In this document: positions 46,037 through 50,507 of the stretch, piece by piece
How the letters are laid out: every line of letters starts with the position of its first letter
Numbering within the stretch: the stretch's first letter is position 1
Assembly: GCA_028820455.1 (NCBI GenBank)
Contig: JAPPJC010000052.1
Coordinates: forward strand, 21,413-71,919
Source: Acidimicrobiaceae bacterium
Lineage (GTDB): Bacteria > Actinomycetota > Acidimicrobiia > Acidimicrobiales > Aldehydirespiratoraceae
Length of the DNA: 50,507 nt
Reading direction: 5' to 3'
The notes under the pieces: model-generated
What the model saw: the letters and a program-made list of their open reading frames with translations, nothing else
Told to the model about the DNA's origin: nothing
Database searches by the model: none
Made by a program: the position numbers and the translations under genes

Positions 46037-47023
46037 TCATTGTGATGACATGATTGTGGCGAGACGACGTGCAAAATATGTGATTATCATGTCTGCGCCA
46101 GCACGACGGACTGCTGATATGTGTTCGTAGGCGACTGAGTCCAGGTCAAGCCAGCCTCGTTCTGCTGCAGCACAAACCATGGAATATTCACCGGAAACAT
46201 GATACGCGGCTAGTGGGGCATCAAAAGTTCGTCTGGCCTTGGAAATAACATCCAGGTAGGGAAGTGCGGGTTTCACCATCACCATATCGGCGCCTTCATC
46301 AAGGTCAAAACGGATTTCTTCCATGGCTTCCCTGGCATTGGATGTGTCTTGCTGGTAGGCTCGCCGGTTTCCTCCGCCTGCTATGGCCACCTCTACCGCA
46401 TCACGGAACGGCCCATACAGAGAGGTTGCATACTTGGCAGAGTAAGCGAGAATGGCTGTCTGATAAAAGCCCGAAGTGTCAAGAGTTGAGCGTATAGCAT
46501 CAACCTGTCCGTCCATCATGCCGGATGGTGCTACCACATCAGCACCAGCTGCGGCTTGCGCTTCGGCTATGCGAGCGTAATTCTTCAAAGTCTCGTCATT
46601 GTCCACGTTGCCATGGGTGTCAAGCACACCACAGTGTCCATGGTCGGTGTATTCATCCATACACAGGTCAGCAATCAAAACTATTTCGTCACCCAAGTCG
46701 GTTTTTAAATCGGCGAGAGCGGTTTGTAGTATGCCTTTGGGGTTCCAGGCTTGTGAACCTGAGACATCTTTGTGTTCGGGGATGCCGAACAGAATGACGT
46801 TTGCAATACCCAGTTGATGTAATTCAGCTACTTCTTGTCGTAGAGATTGTCGCGTGTGCTGAAACTGTCCTGGCATTGACGAGATAGGCCTTGGTTCATC
46901 CATGCCTTCTCTCACAAATAGTGGAGCGATAAGATCGCTGGGGTGGAGGCGGCTTTCTGCTACCAGGTTACGCAATGCTGCTGTTCTGCGAAGTCGTCTT
47001 AATCGTCGTCTTGGGAAGTTCAT
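46037..47023 (-). CDS. hemB: Delta-aminolevulinic acid dehydratase
   Basis: 328 residues. Schiff-base lysine region MVKPALPYLD and the second active-site lysine in AYSAKYATSLYGPFRDA are present, as is the metal-site segment DLCMDEYTDHGHCG. It condenses two 5-aminolevulinates into porphobilinogen, the step after HemL. Start MNFPRRRLRRLRR is normal for the family. Confidence 0.96.
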   Translation of the reverse strand: MNFPRRRLRRLRRTAALRNLVAESRLHPSDLIAPLFVREGMDEPRPISSMPGQFQHTRQSLRQEVAELHQLGIANVILFGIPEHKDVSGSQAWNPKGILQTALADLKTDLGDEIVLIADLCMDEYTDHGHCGVLDTHGNVDNDETLKNYARIAEAQAAAGADVVAPSGMMDGQVDAIRSTLDTSGFYQTAILAYSAKYATSLYGPFRDAVEVAIAGGGNRRAYQQDTSNAREAMEEIRFDLDEGADMVMVKPALPYLDVISKARRTFDAPLAAYHVSGEYSMVCAAAERGWLDLDSVAYEHISAVRRAGADMIITYFARRLATIMSSQ

Positions 47024-47348
47024 TTTCTTTAGCGGCTGTTGAAGCAGTATAGGTTGGTATTGTCGTGATTAGAAGCCTCTATCAGGGAGGAGGGATAAGG
47101 GGTAGTATATATTGGTGGACTTGCAGCTTGTCTGTCATGCTATCATTAAGCCATAGCTTCTGATTTATTATTGGGTTCAGTATAGTTAGGTCAGGCGGTC
47201 GTATTGTTTTCTCATATTTTTGTGAGCCAGTACTTGTTATGTTTATGAGTATGAGCTAGTGTGTCAGCAAGTGTCATCATCTGAGTTAAATTGTGTGTAA
47301 CAATTCTTGACAGGTAATTTTGAAAAGCAGTTCTTAGAGGTTTTTATA
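47024..47348. other. Divergent intergenic region upstream of hemB and GPP34 genes
   Basis: About 325 AT-rich bases between two divergent genes. It should hold promoters for both sides. I see no pair of -35 and -10 elements at proper spacing. No gene found. Confidence 0.4.
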
Positions 47349-47987
47349 GTGGACACGTTGAGGTTTGTTGAGGAATTACTGCTTTTGCTGTTACGTGACG
47401 ATGGGTATTTTCTAACGGTGCGTAGTTGGTCGCTGCGGCGTGCGTTAGCGGGTGCCGTGTTGATGGATTTGGCTTTGGAAGATCGGATTGACACTGATCT
47501 TGAGAATTTGATTCTTGTAGATGCTACACCTCTTGGTGATGGTTTGCTCGATCCTACGTTGGCTCAGATTGCAGCAACAAACGAACAGCGTGGTGCCCAT
47601 TATTGGGTGGGACATGTAGCCGGAGGTGCTAATGAGATTCGTGATCAGGTTCTCGCAAGGCTAATCGAAAAAGGTATTCTGGGGAAGCGTGATAACAGTT
47701 TTCTGTGGGGATTTGAGACGACGAACTATCAGGTGATCGACAGCAGAGCTGTGAGCGAAACTCAAGCACGTATAACCAATGTGCTTTTCAGTGATGAGAT
47801 ACCCGATCCGCGGGATGTGGTTATCATCGCTTTAGCGGGTGCTTGTGGTATATTTGAAGAAATGTTGTCAGAACGGGAGTTTGCGCAAGTATCTGACCGC
47901 ATTACCCAAGTGAGCAATTATGATTTGATAGCCCAGGCGATGTCGGAAGCTATAAGAGATATAGACGCTTGGGCTGAGCAAAAGTGA
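47349..47987 (+). CDS. GPP34 (GOLPH3-like) domain protein, copy A
   Basis: 212 residues from GTG 47349, with AGAGG 8 bases upstream; a TTG at 47307 is also open. The family signature is clear: LRFVEELLLLLLRDDG, LAGAVLMDLALEDRIDTDLE, and LLDPTLAQIA. GPP34 domains bind phosphatidylinositol-4-phosphate in eukaryotes; their bacterial role, mainly in actinobacteria, is unknown. A stretch of 195 bp (47416-47610) is identical in the next gene while the rest differs. Confidence 0.85.
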   Translation: MDTLRFVEELLLLLLRDDGYFLTVRSWSLRRALAGAVLMDLALEDRIDTDLENLILVDATPLGDGLLDPTLAQIAATNEQRGAHYWVGHVAGGANEIRDQVLARLIEKGILGKRDNSFLWGFETTNYQVIDSRAVSETQARITNVLFSDEIPDPRDVVIIALAGACGIFEEMLSEREFAQVSDRITQVSNYDLIAQAMSEAIRDIDAWAEQK

Positions 47988-48357
47988 GCCAGCTAGGGAT
48001 AATGGCCTAGGAGCTAGGGGTAATAGTCTAGGAATGACACGTTATAGTTTAGAAGCTGTATTCTAGAGTTTTCAATCGGTTTTTAGGAGGTACCAGTCTT
48101 AATGTTGAGGTTTGCTGAGGAACTAATGCTCTTGATACTGCGTGATGACGGTAGGTTCGTTTCGGTGCGTAGTTGGTCGCTGCGGCGTGCGTTAGCGGGT
48201 GCCGTGTTGATGGATTTGGCTTTGGAAGATCGGATTGACACTGATCTTGAGAATTTGATTCTTGTAGATGCTACACCTCTTGGTGATGGTTTGCTCGATC
48301 CTACGTTGGCTCAGATTGCAGCAACAAACGAACAGCGTGGTGCCCATTATTGGGTGG
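47416..48357 (+). repeat. 195-bp identical block in the two GPP34 genes
   Basis: 47416-47610 and 48163-48357 are identical over all 195 bases by direct reading, with sharp edges on both sides. Sequence before and after the block differs strongly between the two genes. This pattern points to recent gene conversion. Confidence 0.93.
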
Positions 48358-48749
48358 AACACATAGCCAGTGGATCAGATGAGATTCGTAGTAGAGCTCT
48401 TGAAAGGCTTGTTGACAAGGGTATCGTAGAGAAGCATGACGACAAATTTCTGTGGGTACTTCGGTCCAGACGTTACCCAACGATTGATGGCAAAGCGGTG
48501 CGCGAAGTGAAGCTGCGCATTATGAGCGTGCTGTTCAGTGACGAGATACCAGACTCACGTGATGTGGCTATCATTGCTTTGGCTGATGCTTGCGAAATAT
48601 TCCGAGAGTTGTTGTCGCGTCAGGAGTTGGAACAAGCTTCCACCCGAATTCAACAAGTACGGAATTTCGATCTGATAGGCCAAGCCATGAATCAGGCCAT
48701 AGCTGATGTCACTATGTGGCTGGCAAAGGCTCAGAACACTATTATTTGA
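48102..48749 (+). CDS. GPP34 (GOLPH3-like) domain protein, copy B
   Basis: 215 residues from ATG 48102, with AGGAGG 11 bases upstream. Same domain as copy A (LRFAEELMLLILRDDGRF, LAGAVLMDLALEDRID). The C-terminal half (about 88-215) is clearly homologous to copy A but much less alike than the 65 residues encoded by the shared block. Likely an old tandem duplication. Confidence 0.85.
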   Translation: MLRFAEELMLLILRDDGRFVSVRSWSLRRALAGAVLMDLALEDRIDTDLENLILVDATPLGDGLLDPTLAQIAATNEQRGAHYWVEHIASGSDEIRSRALERLVDKGIVEKHDDKFLWVLRSRRYPTIDGKAVREVKLRIMSVLFSDEIPDSRDVAIIALADACEIFRELLSRQELEQASTRIQQVRNFDLIGQAMNQAIADVTMWLAKAQNTII

Positions 48750-49508
48750 TTTGTGGTATTCGGGCTGCGGGTTGGGTCTTATCTGACAACACGTCTCAGT
48801 TCGGATAACGTGTTTTGGTGAATACGTGTTTTAGCAACGTATTCCATATAAGAACTTACAGTGCTTGTAGTGCTGCGCATGGTACCCTTGACGGTGTTTT
48901 AGAAGAAACCACCAGGCTTGTGGAACAGTCTGGGGGTGAGGTTGTCTATATTGATCATACTGAGAGGGATGAACGTTCAGTTTTGGGTAGTGTCCCAGCG
49001 GTATGAAGATCAGGGTGTCACAGTCACATACGAGAAGATTCCACTCATCGTTTCACTGTTTTATCTTGGAACCCAGGATATGGTAGAGCGTTGAAGTCGG
49101 AAAATCGACTGCGAATGGCCAGAAAATCCGCAGCCATATTCGATTTAGACCGAAATATACCGGGTTCCGAAACTTGAGCGTTCCGCCTTGAAGCAGCTTG
49201 CACAGACGAAGTGGATGCTGGTGAAGGCAGTGTTGAGCTTTGGAGAAGCGAAGAAAGCAGTCATGCCCCGCTTACGATCATACTTTTGGGGGATTATGTG
49301 GTTGGGTTGCAAGATTTGGTTGGCTGGGCGGGGTGCGTCTTTGAGTTGCTTATACCCCGATACCATATTAATTAGTGGGATTCCCAGTGTCGGGGTAATT
49401 GACGTAAGGCCACTTTCTCGCTGATGGAGTAGGTGGCGGCATTGGATCACGGCTGACTCTCCTATTGTCGGCGCATTCCACCCCTGAGGCGCGGGGCGCG
49501 GGATCACG
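48750..49508. other. Decayed region after the GPP34 genes
   Basis: About 760 bases without an intact gene. An open frame at 48815-49006 has a protein-like end (VLEETTRLVEQSGGEVVYIDHTERDER) and, after a +1 shift near 48990, continues as SQRYEDQGVTVTYEKIP, which suggests a broken gene; an alpha/beta-hydrolase or lipase tail is conceivable but weak. A frame on both strands between 49145 and 49507 looks like nothing I know. Base composition changes at about 49430. Confidence 0.4.
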
Positions 49509-49866
49509 TCACCGACTGCTCGTATGTGAGCCGTTTACCGACGCCGCCCCGTAGTAGGCTGGCCATCTGGTCTACCGTGTCGAATGGCCGCGGGTTGCGG
49601 CGGCCAGCGAATTCGTCGGTGTAGGCTCGTCGGTGCTCACAGCTCATCCGATGATACACGCCGTAATACCCGCGTTGCACTCAGTGCGCCCGCGCGCACG
49701 CCGTAATACCCGTGGCAGTCCCTGTACCTGTACGGCATCGTCTTGTGTGTGGCCTCACCCGTTCTACCACTACCACATCTAGGGCAGGCCCTACAATCCA
49801 CCCACGGTTGACCTCGAACCACGTTCCAACAGCATTCTCACCAGAGAACAACCTACTGAACCCCAA
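49509..49866 (-). pseudogene. ISXO2-like (IS1595 family) transposase remnant
   Basis: Read from 49866 downward: the start of the protein (LFSGENAVGTWFEVNRG), then a frameshift into a zinc ribbon (CPRCGSGRT ... HKTMPYRYRDCHGYYGVRAG), then a jump to the extreme C-terminal segment GYYGVYHRMS ... EFAGRRNPRPFDTVDQM ... VGKRLTY with a TGA at 49509-49511. The whole catalytic DDE core is missing. A CACGCCGTAATACCC repeat on both sides of the gap (49657-49671 and 49697-49711) is a likely deletion point. Confidence 0.8.
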
Positions 49867-49911
49867 GAAACCGACACCCGCCCTACGCGCCTACACCGTG
49901 TACTGACACCC

Positions 49912-50246
49912 CTACCATCAACCACACCACCCAGCATGGCATTTGCAACCCGACTGTATAATCCCCTCTTCACCGCGTTACCGAAATTCTTGACAAGGGT
50001 GAACAACACGATCACTATACCCGTGAGCGACAGTATCTTCTTGACATGCCCGCCTATCGTACTCTTGAAGAAGTTGTCTATAGCCTTCTCCACACTCTTC
50101 TCATCGAGATCATCAGTACCGATACTATCCAAACTACCCGCGGCTTCTGCCTGCTGGGCGGTCAAAGCGACACCCAGCAGTGAGGCGCACGACACCGCCG
50201 CGGCCAACACGAAACCGACAACCATGGACTTCACTGATCCAACCAT
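49912..50246 (-). pseudogene. Truncated exported small protein (possibly conjugation-related)
   Basis: From ATG 50246 (AGGAG 9 bases upstream): a signal peptide with likely cleavage at QQAEA-AGS, a polar segment, then one membrane span (IVIVLFTLVKNF). The reading frame runs into the transposase remnant near 49912, where GGGGTGTCAGTACAC may be the IS end. The size and layout resemble small membrane proteins or pilins of conjugative elements, but I do not recognise a family. Confidence 0.45.
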
Positions 50247-50467
50247 TTCCAATATCTCCTTTTGCTTAAAGGGGGGTTTTCATTGCCTACGAAACCAGCC
50301 GCAACACCCGAAGAGCACTCCAACCAGCATCGAAAGAACCCCGTGGCCCCACCAACACCCACAGGAAAACACAAAAAACAAAAACCAGACCACCCAGCCT
50401 CATACACCAACACCCACAAACCATCGACCAGACCACCCACCCAGCTCACCATCGGTCCGATATGCAC
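50231..50467 (-). CDS. Possible small hydrophobic protein
   Basis: A 78-codon frame rich in Gly, Val, Trp and Cys overlaps the start of the exported-protein gene. It sits in strongly C/A-skewed DNA that could give such frames by composition alone. No family recognised and no ribosome binding site decides. Confidence 0.2.
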   Translation of the reverse strand: MHIGPMVSWVGGLVDGLWVLVYEAGWSGFCFLCFPVGVGGATGFFRCWLECSSGVAAGFVGNENPPLSKRRYWKWLDQ

Positions 50468-50507
50468 CGGTCGGGTGTGCTCGGTTGCATTGTCGGTTCA
50501 CCGGTTG

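Noticed and set aside
49145-49507. 120-codon minus-strand frame
   Set aside because: No family resemblance, no ribosome binding site, and it runs across a composition break.
1-50507. CRISPR arrays
   Set aside because: No regularly spaced repeats of 24-40 bp were seen; the repeats present are tandem or paired duplications.

Overview
The window is one long chromosomal stretch of translation and transcription core genes from a bacterium that looks like a member of the Actinomycetota. The reasons are the actinobacterial wording of RpoB and RpoC (for example the [10 protein letters not shown] and [19 protein letters not shown] blocks in RpoB), the Zn-type S14 and L36, GPP34-type proteins, and the gene order. 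A deeper branch such as Acidimicrobiia is possible but I cannot prove it. Base composition is near balanced for most of the window and becomes GC-richer and strand-skewed in the last 1 kb.

Layout. 1-2.8 kb: an anti-sigma-factor-antagonist-like STAS protein and a TPP-dependent acetolactate-synthase-like enzyme on the minus strand. 3.0-3.3 kb: tRNA-Thr, tRNA-Met and tRNA-Trp. 3.4-21.1 kb: secE-nusG-rplK-rplA-rplJ-rplL-rpoB-rpoC-rpsL-rpsG-fusA-tuf-rpsJ. 21.3-22.6 kb: an opposed AI-2E-type permease that splits the S10 operon. 23.0-40.9 kb: rplC-D-W-B-rpsS-rplV-rpsC-rplP-rpmC-rpsQ-rplN-X-E-rpsN-rpsH-rplF-R-rpsE-(rpmD::rplO)-secY-adk-infA-rpmJ-rpsM-K-D-rpoA-rplQ-truA. 40.9-47.0 kb, minus strand: a tiny membrane protein, an M18 aminopeptidase, D-aminoacyl-tRNA deacylase, a YceI-type protein, hemL and hemB. 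47.3-48.7 kb: two tandem GPP34-domain genes sharing a 195-bp identical block. 48.75-50.5 kb: decayed and foreign-looking DNA with an ISXO2-like transposase remnant next to a truncated exported-protein gene.

The outstanding feature is the RNA polymerase. RpoB carries an in-frame insert of about 380 residues containing a DnaQ-like DEDDh 3'-5' exonuclease domain held between two near-repeat coiled coils. RpoA continues past its normal C-terminal domain into a second DEDDh exonuclease followed by a BRCT domain. All five DEDDh catalytic residues are present in both. A short peptide of the form DEVxxEExxGxE occurs in the RpoB insert, in the RpoA linker and at the extreme C-terminus of RpoC, with strong nucleotide similarity between copies, so all three large core subunits carry traces of one module. 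With the usual alpha2-beta-beta' stoichiometry each core enzyme would hold three nuclease domains. I infer a polymerase with built-in RNA or DNA end processing (transcript proofreading, RNA trimming, or repair coupled to transcription); this is a hypothesis from sequence alone.

Other oddities are an L30-L15 gene fusion, an infA gene that appears to start at CTG, acidic tails on L4, L22 and S3, and many short tandem duplications (13-28 bp), one of which has rewritten the end of L10.
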